Of a stretch of 64,000 nucleotides of DNA, positions 45,260-55,440 are shown piece by piece. The position numbers were made by a program, and so were the translations under genes. The stretch comes from Leptolyngbya sp. FACHB-321. Lineage in GTDB: Bacteria > Cyanobacteriota > Cyanobacteriia > Leptolyngbyales > Leptolyngbyaceae. The notes beneath the pieces are model-generated. The model ran no database searches. It had not been told where the DNA came from and saw only the letters and a program-made list of their open reading frames with translations. The stretch's first letter is position 1; every line of letters begins with the position of its first letter. The DNA lies in NCBI RefSeq assembly GCF_014695975.1, contig NZ_JACJPI010000056.1, forward strand, positions 62,001-126,000. Reading direction: 5' to 3'.

Positions 45260-45322
45260 GTGCCATTTTTGCACTCTGCGTGTACTATGGCTGGCATTGA
45301 AAGGATGCCGTGAGGAGCTTGC

Positions 45323-46054
45323 ATGATGGCAACAAATCAGCCGCACAGATCAGTAAGGCATTTCGCTCAGGCTGTAGGCAGCTTAGGTCTACGATCGCAG
45401 TTTGTAAGTATTTGGGCGATCGTTTCTCTTACAACTGCCGCAGTGGGTCAAGCCCAGCAAGTTGTACCACTGCCACCCCCCCCAACGGTCTCAGTACCAG
45501 GATTGACAAATGCACCCTTGTCCACAAACTCAACCGCAACACCTGGCGGCGAAACCGTCTTTCTAGCGCCAATCAATCGGCAGGGTGCAAGTAGTCAATA
45601 CACTGTTTATGTGAATGGAGATAGCTCCTATCTGTTGCAGCAAGTGCGAGCCATTGAACCAACTGCGTCAATTCAACGCTATCAGGGGCAAGCCATCATT
45701 CAAGCCAGAACTTTTGGCGACGAAGCAAGTGCGCGACGGCTAATTGCTGCCCTCAATGCCCAAGGCATTATTGCTGAAATGACAATGGGTAATGCAGAAA
45801 TGACTGCCGCACCCTCGAAAGTTGTTACAACCAGCCGCTATCTAGTGGTTGTTCCAGGGAGCAGAGAAGAATTGCCCGCATTAACAGAGCGAGTAATTCG
45901 GATGGGTATCCGTCAAGAAGCCATTCAGGAAAAGAATGCGCCGCTAGGTCCACACTTAGAGATTGGTCCCTTCGCGCAGCATAGTGATGCTAAGAAGATT
46001 AGCCAATTTCTTAATGGGGGTGGTTTTGATTCGCGGGTGTACTATAGCCGTTAA
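45323..46054 (+). CDS. Exported SPOR-like protein
   Basis: A 243-residue protein with a signal peptide (hydrophobic IWAIVSLTTAAVG, cleavage near GQAQQ), a proline-rich linker (VVPLPPPPTVSVPG), and two related alpha-beta halves. The first includes YTVYVNGDSSYLLQQVRAIE and QARTFGDEASARRLIAALNA. The second includes SRYLVVVPGSREELPALTER and GPFAQHSDAKKISQFL with YYSR at the end. The repeats resemble SPOR domains, which bind denuded glycan in septal peptidoglycan, though neither half is a textbook match. It lies 31 bp upstream of nnr on the same strand and may be co-transcribed with it. Confidence 0.75.
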   Translation: MMATNQPHRSVRHFAQAVGSLGLRSQFVSIWAIVSLTTAAVGQAQQVVPLPPPPTVSVPGLTNAPLSTNSTATPGGETVFLAPINRQGASSQYTVYVNGDSSYLLQQVRAIEPTASIQRYQGQAIIQARTFGDEASARRLIAALNAQGIIAEMTMGNAEMTAAPSKVVTTSRYLVVVPGSREELPALTERVIRMGIRQEAIQEKNAPLGPHLEIGPFAQHSDAKKISQFLNGGGFDSRVYYSR

Positions 46055-46084
46055 AATCAGTACAACTGTGTCACCGCTTTCATT

Positions 46085-47665
46085 GTGCTGATCAGAACTC
46101 AAGCTATTCAGCAAATTATAGTAACTGCCGAGCAGATGCGGCAGATTGAAGCGCGCGTCTTTGCAGCAGGGATGCCTGTTGAGGCACTCATGGAAAAAGT
46201 AGCAGGGCTGATTGCGCGGCGAGTGGCGACGCTGTACCCTGACACACGCCAGCAGATCGGTGTGTTAGTAGGACCAGGACATAATGGTGGCGATGCATTA
46301 GTTGTAGCGCGCGAGCTGCACTTTAAGGGCTTTGCTGTCTCGCTTTATTGTCCCTTCTCAACGCTCAAGAATTTAACTGCTAAGCACCAGCGCTACTGCA
46401 AAGAGTTAGGGATGCGTTTTGTTGAAGCGATAGAGGCACTGCAAGCTTGCGATCTGTTGATTGACGGCTTGTTTGGGTTTGGGCTGGAACGATCGCTCAA
46501 TGATGCGATCGCCGCTACGGTAAACCAAATCAATCAATGGTCTCAACCGATCGTTAGCATAGACCTTCCCTCGGGGTTGCATACCGACACTGGAGTAGTT
46601 TTAGGGACAGCAGTACGCGCAACCCATACGCTTTGCCTTGGTTTATGGAAGCAAGGGTTGCTGCAAGATCAGGCGCTTGACCATGTAGGTCGTGTTGAAT
46701 TGATTGATTTTGACCTCCCGCTTGCAGACATTTGGGCAGTATTAGGTAATCCACCTGCTATACAGCGCATAACGCCAGCGCACGCGATCGCTCATCTACC
46801 CCTAGTGCGCCCTGCCACCGCTCATAAATATAAGATGGGGCACGTGCTGCTGATTTGCGGCTCTCACCGTTATGCTGGCGGCGCGTTGCTCACTGCCCTA
46901 GGGGCACGTGCCAGTGGAGCGGGGATGTTGTCGATCGCGGTGCCCCAGACTTTAAAGACAATCCTTACAGCACAGCTACCTGAAGCGCTAGTCTGGGGTT
47001 GTAAGGAAACAGCATCAGGCGCAATTGCTCAATTGCCCGATGAGATTGACTTAGATGCCTATGACGCGATTGCTTGCGGTCCGGGACTGACGACGGATGC
47101 GACTACCGTTGTGCAACAGGTCTTGCAGCAAAAACAGACGATCGTCCTGGATGCAGATGGCTTAAATATTCTTGCCCAAATGGGTACGCTGCCGACGCTG
47201 CAACAACGGCAAGCGCCAACAGTCATTACGCCGCATTTTGGGGAATTTAAACGCCTCTTTCCAGACCATGCAGAACCAATGCTCTGCCGGATCACTGCTA
47301 CTCAAGTTGCTGCTGCACAGTCAGGTGCCATTGTGCTGTTAAAGGGCGCACGGGTGGCGATCGCCAATGCCGAAGGTGCTGTTAGGATTAATCCTGAAAG
47401 CACTGCTGCTCTTGCGCGTGGCGGTAGTGGTGATGTCCTTACGGGACTGCTAGGTGGTTTATTAGCACAGGCGATCGCAACTCCCTTACCAGCACAAACC
47501 GTGCTGGACAGTGTGCAGGCGGGGGTTTGGTGGCACGCTCAGGCAGGGACTCTAGCCATGCAGGAGCGTACAATCTTGGGCGTTGATGCCTTCACTTTGT
47601 CTCAATACTTAATTCCGGCATTGAAACAGATGCAAGCGATAATCGCGAAGGACGTAGGCTATTAG
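46085..47665 (+). CDS. nnr: Bifunctional NAD(P)HX epimerase/dehydratase
   Basis: This 526-residue repair enzyme has an N-terminal YjeF_N epimerase domain (about 12-220) with GPGHNGGDALVVARE (from residue 63), DLLIDGLFGFG and SIDLPSGLHTDTG. The C-terminal ADP/ATP-dependent dehydratase domain (about 235-520) has KYKMGHVLLICGS, LDADGLNIL, TPHFGEFKRLF and the GGSGDVLTGLLGG nucleotide site. Together they convert hydrated NADH and NADPH (both epimers) back to usable cofactors. Fusion of the two domains is the usual bacterial form. The start is GTG at 46085. Confidence 0.95.
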   Translation: MLIRTQAIQQIIVTAEQMRQIEARVFAAGMPVEALMEKVAGLIARRVATLYPDTRQQIGVLVGPGHNGGDALVVARELHFKGFAVSLYCPFSTLKNLTAKHQRYCKELGMRFVEAIEALQACDLLIDGLFGFGLERSLNDAIAATVNQINQWSQPIVSIDLPSGLHTDTGVVLGTAVRATHTLCLGLWKQGLLQDQALDHVGRVELIDFDLPLADIWAVLGNPPAIQRITPAHAIAHLPLVRPATAHKYKMGHVLLICGSHRYAGGALLTALGARASGAGMLSIAVPQTLKTILTAQLPEALVWGCKETASGAIAQLPDEIDLDAYDAIACGPGLTTDATTVVQQVLQQKQTIVLDADGLNILAQMGTLPTLQQRQAPTVITPHFGEFKRLFPDHAEPMLCRITATQVAAAQSGAIVLLKGARVAIANAEGAVRINPESTAALARGGSGDVLTGLLGGLLAQAIATPLPAQTVLDSVQAGVWWHAQAGTLAMQERTILGVDAFTLSQYLIPALKQMQAIIAKDVGY

Positions 47666-47800
47666 AGGGCGTGCAGATTCAGTACCATGCAGTACACCTT
47701 CATCATGCAAAGCGGCTGATTATGCAGGAGCAGTGGCATCTGATACCGCTGTGGACATTTCCGATTCCGTTGCAAACGCTGAAGCGTTGCCCTGGTGAGG

Positions 47801-50392
47801 TCAGGTTTGTAGTTTTAACGCTCTGAGCTGATGTTGGATACGATCGCGATCGCTCATTGCCGGTTGAAACTCAGGCTTAATTGTTAAGGCTTGCTCTAGC
47901 GATTGCACAGCGTCTGCATACTGCCTTAGCTCGTACAGCGCACGACCTCGCCAATACCAAGCAATATGGCTGTTGGGCTTAAGCTGGATTGCCTGCTCAA
48001 AGCAAGTAAGTGCATCCTGATGGTGCTTCAGCCGTACAAAAGCACCGCCGACGCAGCAGTAGATCGCTTCATCATCCGGCTTAAGCGTCAATGCCTGCTG
48101 ATAGGAGACGATCGCCTCTTCATAACGTTCTAACCCATACAGGACATTGCCTCGGCAGCGCCAAAGAGCAGCATCATCTGGACGCAGTTCACGCGCTTGG
48201 TCATAGGCGTTTAAGGCTTCGGCATAGCGCTTTTGCTTTTCTAACGTGCGCCCTTCGTTGAGCCAACGATCGTAACCAGCACCATTCATAGCAGTGGAAG
48301 TCGCCGGACGAGCAACTTCAAGACGCTGAGTGCCACTTGCCCCTTGCTGAAAATCGTCCTCTGTTTTTGGAAGGCTAACGATTGTGTCCTCAGAGCCGTC
48401 AAGCTGATGAACACCACTTGCTTCAGTGCGTTTAGGCTTGCTGATAACAGTCTCTTCTGCTCCAGGTACTGGTAGAAATGATTCCGGGTGAAGACGATCC
48501 CGATACTCCTTTAGTACATCTTGAAAGTGGTGTGCTTTAAGGTCAATTGCAGCTTGTTTATAAACCCCTCCAGGCTGATATGTGGACGCGATCGTTGCAT
48601 CATCTTCCTCTAGTGGCGCAGTTTCACCAGACTTGAGCTGTTGCAGTACTCGTCTACGCCCCTCCACCGCCTCTTGAAAATCGGGCTTTAACTGCATCGC
48701 ACGATCGTAAGACGCGATCGATGCTTCATGCTGATGCAGGCTTTCAAGCAAGCGTCCTCGGTCATACCATGCCCAGTAGTTATCTGGCTGAATCTGCACC
48801 ACCTTGTAGTAAGAGGCAACCGCTTCTTCATAGCGGAGCAGTTTCTCCATAATGGTGCCTCGCTTGAACCACACCACATAGTCATCTGGTTGGAGTTCGA
48901 CTACCCGGTCATAAGCGACCACAGCTTCTTCGTAGCGCTGTAAATTGTCTAGCGCCATGCCACGCATAAACCAGGCTAGAGCATCATCAGGATCCTGTTC
49001 AATCGTACGATCGCAGGACGCAAGCGCCTCGTCGTAGTGCTGCAAGTGGTAGAGCGTATCCACTCGCCGCAATTGGCTCAAAAGCTGTTTGCGGCTTTCG
49101 ACTGCCAGCTGAAAATCGGGTTTAAGCTGTACAGCGCGATCGTAGGATGCAATCGCCTCATCGGCTTGCTGTAAATTTTCGAGCACTTTACCCCGGTCAT
49201 GCCATGCCCAGTAGTTAGCAGGCTGGAGTTGCACGACTCGCTCAAACGATGGTAAGGCATCGTCATAACGCTGTAGCAGCACTAGGACACAGGCGTGCTT
49301 GTACCACGCCAGATAATCGTGAGGGTGAAGCTGTACCACTCGTTCATACGATGCTGCCGCATCGTCGTGACGCTTCAGGTTTTCCAGCGCCATGCCTCGC
49401 TTAAACCATGCCACATCATCATCGGGCTTTGCCTGAATCACGCGGTCATAGGCAACGATCGCTTCTTTATAGCGCTGGCGTTGAAAGAGATCGTCACCAC
49501 GCTCTAGCCAAGCAAGGTGCCCATCAAAACTGACAACCGTTGGCTCTGCCAAGACGGCCGCCACTGGAGCGGTAGTGGTTAGTGATCGCAGCACTTCCAG
49601 TGCTTCTTTGGCAGACTCATAACGCTGACGGTAATCGTAGCGCACCATCATATCCAGCATGTTGGCAAACTCTGGACTGACCTGCACCTGATCGCGCCAG
49701 ATAATTTCGCTGGTTTTGGGATCTTCCCTGAGTTTTTTGGGATAGATTCCTGTTAAGCACTGAATTGCCAGCATACCCACTGCATAAACATCACTGCTAA
49801 AGCGGGGTTTACCTGCTAATTGCTCGTTTGGCATATAGCCAGAAGAGCCAACCGCGATCGTAACGCTGGCTTCATCGGCATCGAGTGACTGTACACCGAT
49901 CTGTTTGACTGCACCAAAATCAATCAAAATTAAACGGCGATCGCTCTCTCGCCGAATCAGATTTGAAGGTTTGATATCACGATGCACGACCTGCTGCTGA
50001 TGCACGAACTCCAAGACCGTTAAAAGATCTTGCAGTAGGTGAATTACCTCTATTTCGGCAAACTGTGGCTGAATCTTGAGTTCTCGACTGAGCACTTGTC
50101 CTTCGATAAACTCTTGCACCAGGTAGAAATCCTGCCCTTCTTCAAAGTGGGCAAACAACCTGGGAATCTGCTCGTGATTGCCCAAAGCATACAGTGCTTC
50201 TGCTTCAGAATCGAACAAGCGCCTAGCAGCCTGTAACGCTTCTGGATCAGTCATTCTAGGCTTAAGCTGCTTGACAACGCACTGAGGCTTTCCAGGGAGG
50301 TGCAAATCACCAGCTAAATAGGTTTGTCCGAAACCGCCGCCACCCAGATGACGGATAATCTGGTAGCGTCCCCCAAGGATTTTGCCCAGCAT
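47801..50392 (-). CDS. Ser/Thr protein kinase with two TPR blocks
   Basis: This 863-residue Hanks-type kinase has a catalytic domain at residues about 9-275: GGGGFGQTYLA loop (17-27), Lys41 in CVVKQLKP, HRD Asp139 in VVHRDIKPSN and the DFG motif at Asp158. All catalytic residues are intact. A first TPR block of about nine units (about 295-600; AxxxYDRVIQAKPDDDVAW-like) is followed by a low-complexity linker (about 600-735) with TVISKPKRTE and TIVSLPKTED, then a second block of about four TPRs to the end. There is no membrane segment, so it is probably soluble. The TPRs likely recruit protein partners. The substrate is unknown, and no phosphatase gene is adjacent. Confidence 0.93.
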   Translation of the reverse strand: MLGKILGGRYQIIRHLGGGGFGQTYLAGDLHLPGKPQCVVKQLKPRMTDPEALQAARRLFDSEAEALYALGNHEQIPRLFAHFEEGQDFYLVQEFIEGQVLSRELKIQPQFAEIEVIHLLQDLLTVLEFVHQQQVVHRDIKPSNLIRRESDRRLILIDFGAVKQIGVQSLDADEASVTIAVGSSGYMPNEQLAGKPRFSSDVYAVGMLAIQCLTGIYPKKLREDPKTSEIIWRDQVQVSPEFANMLDMMVRYDYRQRYESAKEALEVLRSLTTTAPVAAVLAEPTVVSFDGHLAWLERGDDLFQRQRYKEAIVAYDRVIQAKPDDDVAWFKRGMALENLKRHDDAAASYERVVQLHPHDYLAWYKHACVLVLLQRYDDALPSFERVVQLQPANYWAWHDRGKVLENLQQADEAIASYDRAVQLKPDFQLAVESRKQLLSQLRRVDTLYHLQHYDEALASCDRTIEQDPDDALAWFMRGMALDNLQRYEEAVVAYDRVVELQPDDYVVWFKRGTIMEKLLRYEEAVASYYKVVQIQPDNYWAWYDRGRLLESLHQHEASIASYDRAMQLKPDFQEAVEGRRRVLQQLKSGETAPLEEDDATIASTYQPGGVYKQAAIDLKAHHFQDVLKEYRDRLHPESFLPVPGAEETVISKPKRTEASGVHQLDGSEDTIVSLPKTEDDFQQGASGTQRLEVARPATSTAMNGAGYDRWLNEGRTLEKQKRYAEALNAYDQARELRPDDAALWRCRGNVLYGLERYEEAIVSYQQALTLKPDDEAIYCCVGGAFVRLKHHQDALTCFEQAIQLKPNSHIAWYWRGRALYELRQYADAVQSLEQALTIKPEFQPAMSDRDRIQHQLRALKLQT

Positions 50393-50809
50393 AGGTTATG
50401 AAAGTTGCAGAGTGCCGTAAACCGCCTGATAATGACCCAGAGGGAGTCCTCTACCATTAGTAACAGTTTCAGCGACCTATCATCATCAGTAACCGTTCTA
50501 GCTTGTTCTTAGATTTATAGTGAGGTAGCTCGGTACACTACGAAAATTTACGGATGTTATGCTCCCGCGGCTTAACATTGCGCTCGAACAAACCTTCTCA
50601 CAAACAAAAACTTTTATTGGCAGAGGCACCCAAACACGCGTTTCAAAACGCATCAGTTAAAAACACAGACTTATAAACGGGTGCTGCATAACTGTATAAG
50701 GCGTAGTTGTACACTTGTAGCCAGAACGATTCAGTCCACCCCACATCGAAAGAAGCGGTCACATAAAGAGCGCTATAGAGACAAGACTGCACAGCGAACC
50801 AATCACAAT
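50393..50809. other. Intergenic region (417 bp)
   Basis: This separates the start of the kinase gene (minus strand) from the end of an unknown minus-strand gene. It contains the kinase promoter. I see no coding pattern, repeat or strong hairpin. Confidence 0.4.
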
Positions 50810-51235
50810 CTAATTTGGTATCTGAGTTACCAACGACTCCAACCAAGGCTGAAATTGGTCACGACGGAACACTTGTGCCCGACGGCGGTAATCAAATCGA
50901 AGCAAACTGGGAATGCCGTGCTTCCTGACACATTCTTTTAACCAGGAGGCAACGCCTTGTCCTTCCTCAGGAACCATTTCGGCTTGAAATGGACCATACA
51001 TCAAAACCAGCATACTATGCGCCTGCAGAGGCGCATCTCGTTCAATTAAGCTCGCCAAACTTGGATGAGAAGAACGAGACTGGCTCGCCATTCTTACTTC
51101 GGTGTCTTCTCGGCTAACGCGCTCTCGTAGCGTTTTGGTCATCTCGCGTTGCACAGTTGATGCACTGTATGCTTGCGTTGCATCTTCTCGAGTTGAATCA
51201 GTGTCCAACTTGTGACGAGATCGTCTCTGGGTCAT
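50810..51235 (-). CDS. Basic protein of unknown function
   Basis: I do not recognise this 141-residue protein. Residues 1-70 are polar, rich in Arg/Ser/Thr/Glu and probably disordered (MTQRRSRHKLDTDSTREDAT onwards). Residues 72-141 look folded: a hydrophobic strand (SMLVLMYGPFQAEMVP), a helix (GVASWLKECVRKHG) and LRFDYRRRAQVFRRDQFQPW. There is no signal peptide or membrane helix. The ribosome-binding region is weak. It is divergent from gltA across 475 bp. Normal amino-acid composition in the second half makes a real gene likely. Confidence 0.6.
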   Translation of the reverse strand: MTQRRSRHKLDTDSTREDATQAYSASTVQREMTKTLRERVSREDTEVRMASQSRSSHPSLASLIERDAPLQAHSMLVLMYGPFQAEMVPEEGQGVASWLKECVRKHGIPSLLRFDYRRRAQVFRRDQFQPWLESLVTQIPN

Positions 51236-51710
51236 AAAACTCCTAGTTTGAAAGGGCTAAGGCAGCCACATCATCCCTCCCTCAAAAATGCAGGGTTACA
51301 AGGGGGAACGGTTAGCTTGTCAACATAAATTGAAGCTGTTTACAGTAGCAGGCTACGTCTCTATGCAGTAGCAGGCTGCCTAGCTAAATAATAACTAATT
51401 TTGTCTGATGCGGCAATTTTTCGCATCAAAAATACTTACTTTGTGGTAATGCTGAATGCGATCACAAGATTATGCTGCTTTATAAGCTAATAGCGTTTTT
51501 ACACCCCATGCTGAAGATAGACATCTTGCTAGAAGCGCTAGAATTTTATTAATTTTGTTAATTGTTGTGAATCTCAACGTCTACAACGTAGAGAAACTGG
51601 CATTACCTTGCAGCAAGACTAGCCGATCGGTCGGCTCAGAGGGATACAGTTTTCTAGTTTCTGATAAGTTAGCTTGAGTAAGCCCATTTTTGTAAGTAAA
51701 CGGTAGAACT
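51236..51710. other. Divergent intergenic region upstream of gltA (475 bp)
   Basis: It has two structures: the 12-bp direct repeat CAGTAGCAGGCT at 51343-51354 and 51366-51377, and a hairpin TGATGCG/CGCATCA at 51406-51412/51422-51428. There are no coding frames. It must hold the promoters of gltA and of the unknown gene on the other strand. Confidence 0.5.
51343..51377 (+). repeat. 12-bp direct repeat, 23-bp period, in the gltA upstream region
   Basis: CAGTAGCAGGCT occurs exactly at 51343-51354 and 51366-51377. The 23-bp start-to-start spacing is about two helical turns, which would place two copies of a regulator on the same DNA face. No regulator is known to me for this sequence. Confidence 0.5.
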
Positions 51711-52847
51711 ATGACTGTCTGCGAATATAGGGCAGGTCTAGAAGGCATTCCCGCCACTCAGTCCAGCATTAGTTTTGTTGATGGACAGCGAGGCGTTTTA
51801 GAATATCGCGGGATTGCCATTGAAGAGTTAGCGTCTAAAGGCAACTTTCTAGAAACGGCATATCTCCTTATTTGGGGCGAATTGCCAACCGAAGCAGAAT
51901 TAGAGTTGTTTGAGCACGAAATTACTTATCATCGACGACTCAAATATCGCGTTCGTGACATGATGAAGTGCTTTCCTGAAAGTGGGCACCCAATGGACGC
52001 GCTACAGGCATGTGCAGCAGCACTGGGGCTGTTTTACTCTCGCCGTGCGCTTGATGATCCCACGTATATCCGTGAGGCTGTAGTCAGGCTGTTAGCAAAA
52101 ATTCCTACAATGGTGGCAGCGTTTCAACTGATGCGGAAGGGTAATGACCCTGTGCAACCCCGTGATGATCTAGGGTATGCCGCAAATTTTCTCTATATGC
52201 TGAATGAGCGAGAGCCAGATCCGTTTCCGGCTCATATTTTTGATGTGTGCTTGATGCTTCATGCCGAACACACCATCAATGCTTCAACGTTTTCAGCCCT
52301 GGTAACGGCTTCGACGCTAACCGATCCGTATGCGGTGGTTGCGTCTGCTGTTGGAACGCTGGCTGGACCTCTACATGGCGGAGCGAATGAGGAAGTTATT
52401 CTCATGCTAGAGGAAATTGGCACAGTGGAAAATGTGCGCCCCTGGTTAGCGAAGCAGTTAGCCCAGAAAGGCAAGATTATGGGCTTTGGTCATCGTGTCT
52501 ATAAGGTGAAGGATCCACGCGCTACAATCTTGCAGCATTTAGCAGAGCAACTGTTTGAAAAGTATGGTCGTGATGAGTATTACGATGTGGCGGTTGAACT
52601 GGAGAAAGCAGTTGAGGAGAATTTGGGTCACAAGGGTATTTATCCAAATGTAGACTTTTATTCAGGGGTGGTTTATCGAAAATTGGGTATTCCATCTGAT
52701 TTATTCACCCCAGTTTTTGCGATCTCCCGCACGGCTGGTTGGTTAGCACACTGGAAGGAGCAGCTCAACGAGAATCGGATTTTCCGCCCAACCCAGATTT
52801 ATACAGGGACACACGAGGCAGCATATGTGCCGATCGCGCAACGTTAA
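51711..52847 (+). CDS. gltA: Citrate synthase
   Basis: This 378-residue enzyme condenses oxaloacetate and acetyl-CoA at the entry to the cyanobacterial TCA pathway. The catalytic residues are His222 (GPLHGGANE), His261 (GFGHRVYK) and Asp315 (NVDFYSG), with oxaloacetate-binding His187 in LHAEHTINAS. The short form of about 380 residues is the usual cyanobacterial type, without the N-terminal NADH-regulatory domain of enterobacterial GltA. ATG at 51711. In many cyanobacteria gltA lies next to ndhAIGE, as here, although a 717-bp gap and a hairpin separate them. Confidence 0.96.
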   Translation: MTVCEYRAGLEGIPATQSSISFVDGQRGVLEYRGIAIEELASKGNFLETAYLLIWGELPTEAELELFEHEITYHRRLKYRVRDMMKCFPESGHPMDALQACAAALGLFYSRRALDDPTYIREAVVRLLAKIPTMVAAFQLMRKGNDPVQPRDDLGYAANFLYMLNEREPDPFPAHIFDVCLMLHAEHTINASTFSALVTASTLTDPYAVVASAVGTLAGPLHGGANEEVILMLEEIGTVENVRPWLAKQLAQKGKIMGFGHRVYKVKDPRATILQHLAEQLFEKYGRDEYYDVAVELEKAVEENLGHKGIYPNVDFYSGVVYRKLGIPSDLFTPVFAISRTAGWLAHWKEQLNENRIFRPTQIYTGTHEAAYVPIAQR

Positions 52848-53564
52848 AGGTCTGTCAAAACTAGTTAGCCAGTAGCTGAATGTAATCAGCTACTGAAAAT
52901 CAAGGAGTTGATTAGGGCGGATTTTCAACGGTTTTCAGCCCGCCAAACTTTTTCTGACAGAGCACCAGAGGAGCGATCAATGCCACTTTTTCGCTGTCAG
53001 CATATTTTCCAATCGCTTGCATGATGGGTGGCACCCCTCTTGCCTTCTAGCAATGCTCTTGTAAGGATGGTGTTAGTGACGATTTTCAGGAACTCCAGCC
53101 CTCAAACTTTGGTTTCGGGGGCTTCTTTATTGGGCAATAAGGGCAAGACAACGATACAGGCTTGCCCTTTATAGCTCTGCCACACTTCTTAGAAAGCTTT
53201 GTTGAGCTACAGGTACTCAACTGAGTACTAGGCAGGAAAGATTACCTCTTACTTGACCCCATCTGTCACCTTTATCTGGAGCAAGGTTGACTTCAGAGAT
53301 GGTTCTTCGTTGTCTACGACTGATTATGGCTTGGTTCTATAGCAATGTTTCGTATTTATCTATAGCGATTTGCGATCGTGCGGCGGCAATCCAACGATAT
53401 ACTAGGGACGCAGAGCCGTGTAACAGCATTGTTACTCAAAGATAAATCAACAGTTGGCAGGCTTCAGGTAGCAAAAAAGCTTTGGTCTTATCAATGTGCT
53501 GCCCGCTGTGTTTAGTTGATTGTCAACAACGATTTACTGAGTGATGACTCAATCCAGGTAAGCA
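52848..53564. other. Intergenic region between gltA and ndhA (717 bp)
   Basis: It begins with a hairpin (52870-52895) and contains a second one, AAGGGCAAG/CTTGCCCTT (53139-53147 and 53161-53169). No coding frame is convincing. The right part holds the ndhA promoter. No T run marks a definite terminator. Confidence 0.5.
52870..52895 (+). terminator. Perfect 10-bp hairpin after gltA
   Basis: CAGTAGCTGA (52870-52879) and TCAGCTACTG (52886-52895) are exact complements with a 6-nt loop, 23 bp past the gltA stop. A purine-rich AAAATC follows instead of a T run, so it may stabilise the 3' end rather than terminate by itself. Confidence 0.5.
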
Positions 53565-54683
53565 ATGAACTCAGGAATAGACTTACAGGAAACTTTTATT
53601 CAATCCCTTACCGACTTGGGATTGTCGGCAGGTGCCGCAAAGGCTGTCTGGATGCCGCTACCGATGCTGCTGATGCTGGTGGGTGCAACAGTTGGCGTGT
53701 TGGTGGTGGTTTGGCTAGAGCGGAAGATTTCGGCGGCGGCGCAACAACGGATTGGTCCCGAATATATTGGTCCACTAGGTGTCTTGGCACCTGTAGCAGA
53801 CGGCTTGAAGCTGGTCTTTAAAGAAGATGTGGTTCCAGCAAACTCGGATGCCCTACTGTTCACGTTGGGTCCTGTAATTGTGGTGATTCCGGTCTTTTTG
53901 TCTTACCTAATTGTGCCGTTTGGGCAGAATTTAGTGGTGACAGATGTAGGAATGGGCGTGTTTTTGTGGATTGCCCTATCAAGTGTCGCGCCGATCGGTC
54001 TGCTCATGTCGGGCTATGCCTCGAACAATAAATATTCTTTGCTCGGTGGCTTACGGGCAGCGGCACAGTCAATTAGCTATGAAATTCCGCTCGCGTTGTC
54101 GGTGCTGGCGATCGCGATGATGTCTAACTCGCTGAGCACGATCGATATTGTGCAGCAGCAGTCGGGTTATGGCATTCTAGGCTGGAACATTTGGCGGCAG
54201 CCTGTAGGTTTTGTCATTTTTTGGATTGCAGCCCTGGCAGAATGTGAGCGGATGCCGTTTGATTTGCCAGAAGCGGAAGAAGAGTTAGTAGCAGGCTATC
54301 AGACTGAATATTCAGGGATGAAGTTTGCACTCTTCTACCTAGGTTCCTACGTCAATTTGGTGCTGTCGGCGCTTTTGGTAGCGGTACTGTATCTGGGCGG
54401 CTGGGATTTTCCGATACCACTGACGTTTGTGGCTGACCTACTAGGCATTGACGAGTTCAATCCGATCTTTCAGGTTGTGACAGCTTCGCTTGGCATTACC
54501 ATGACGATACTGAAAGCCTATTTTCTCGTTTTTCTAGCAATTCTGCTGCGGTGGACTGTGCCTCGCGTTCGCATTGACCAACTGTTGGATTTAGGCTGGA
54601 AGTTTCTTTTGCCCATTTCGCTTGTTAATCTCTTGCTGACTGCTGCCCTCAAGCTAACGTTTCCCTTTGCTTTTGGCGGTTGA
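53565..54683 (+). CDS. ndhA: NAD(P)H dehydrogenase (NDH-1) subunit A
   Basis: This 372-residue membrane subunit of the photosynthetic/respiratory complex I (NuoH homologue) forms part of the quinone chamber with eight membrane helices. Diagnostic segments are [40 protein letters not shown] and [20 protein letters not shown], followed by [14 protein letters not shown] at 53565. First gene of the ndhA-ndhI-ndhG-ndhE cluster; ndhI follows after 88 bp. Confidence 0.97.
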   Translation: MNSGIDLQETFIQSLTDLGLSAGAAKAVWMPLPMLLMLVGATVGVLVVVWLERKISAAAQQRIGPEYIGPLGVLAPVADGLKLVFKEDVVPANSDALLFTLGPVIVVIPVFLSYLIVPFGQNLVVTDVGMGVFLWIALSSVAPIGLLMSGYASNNKYSLLGGLRAAAQSISYEIPLALSVLAIAMMSNSLSTIDIVQQQSGYGILGWNIWRQPVGFVIFWIAALAECERMPFDLPEAEEELVAGYQTEYSGMKFALFYLGSYVNLVLSALLVAVLYLGGWDFPIPLTFVADLLGIDEFNPIFQVVTASLGITMTILKAYFLVFLAILLRWTVPRVRIDQLLDLGWKFLLPISLVNLLLTAALKLTFPFAFGG

Positions 54684-54771
54684 GCCAGAAGGATAAGGAC
54701 TTAAGGCTCAAGGCTAAACAGACGCAATGCTTCTCCATCATTTATCCTTACATCCTTTCTAAAAGAGTCTT

Positions 54772-55353
54772 ATGCTGAAGTTTCTTAAGCAAGTCAGCGA
54801 CTACACCAAAGAAACAGTGCAAGCGGCAAAGTTTATCGGTCAGGGACTTGCAGTAACCTTTGACCATATGCAGCGTCGCCCGGTAACAGTACAGTATCCC
54901 TACGAGAAGTTGATTCCGTCAGAGCGGTTTCGGGGTCGTATTCACTTTGAGTTTGATAAGTGTATTGCGTGCGAAGTCTGTGTGCGGGTTTGCCCTATTA
55001 ATCTGCCAGTTGTAGATTGGGAGTTTAACCCTGAGACGAAAAAGAAGAAGCTAAATCACTACAGCATCGATTTTGGTGTCTGTATTTTCTGCGGCAATTG
55101 TGTAGAGTATTGCCCAACAAACTGTCTGTCGATGACAGAAGAGTATGAGCTTTCGACCTACGATCGCCACGAATTGAACTACGATAATGTCGCGCTGGGT
55201 CGCTTACCGTATAAGGTAACTGAAGATCCAATGGTAACGCCGTTACGAGAGTTTGCTTACTTGCCAAAGGGCGTTATTGAGCCGCATGGCTTGCCAGCCG
55301 GATCACGTCGGGCAGGGCTACGTCCTGAAGAAATTGTTGACACAGAGAAATAA
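54772..55353 (+). CDS. ndhI: NAD(P)H dehydrogenase (NDH-1) subunit I, 2x[4Fe-4S]
   Basis: This 193-residue peripheral-arm subunit (NuoI homologue) binds two [4Fe-4S] clusters. The motifs are [12 protein letters not shown] (Cys64, 67, 70, 74) and [12 protein letters not shown] (Cys104, 107, 110, 114), followed by [20 protein letters not shown]. In cyanobacteria it receives electrons from ferredoxin through NDH-1. All cysteines are present. It lies between ndhA and ndhG (87-bp gap). Confidence 0.98.
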   Translation: MLKFLKQVSDYTKETVQAAKFIGQGLAVTFDHMQRRPVTVQYPYEKLIPSERFRGRIHFEFDKCIACEVCVRVCPINLPVVDWEFNPETKKKKLNHYSIDFGVCIFCGNCVEYCPTNCLSMTEEYELSTYDRHELNYDNVALGRLPYKVTEDPMVTPLREFAYLPKGVIEPHGLPAGSRRAGLRPEEIVDTEK

Positions 55354-55440
55354 GTGGTTAGCAGTCAGCGATTGGCTCTGGAACGCGCTCCAAGCTGTCG
55401 CTGAAGGCTGATTGCTCCTAAGTAAGGAGACTGAGTTACC

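Noticed and set aside
47666..47800. Possible gene fragment after nnr
   Set aside because: Short open stretches have no recognisable protein pattern, and the gap is only 135 bp.
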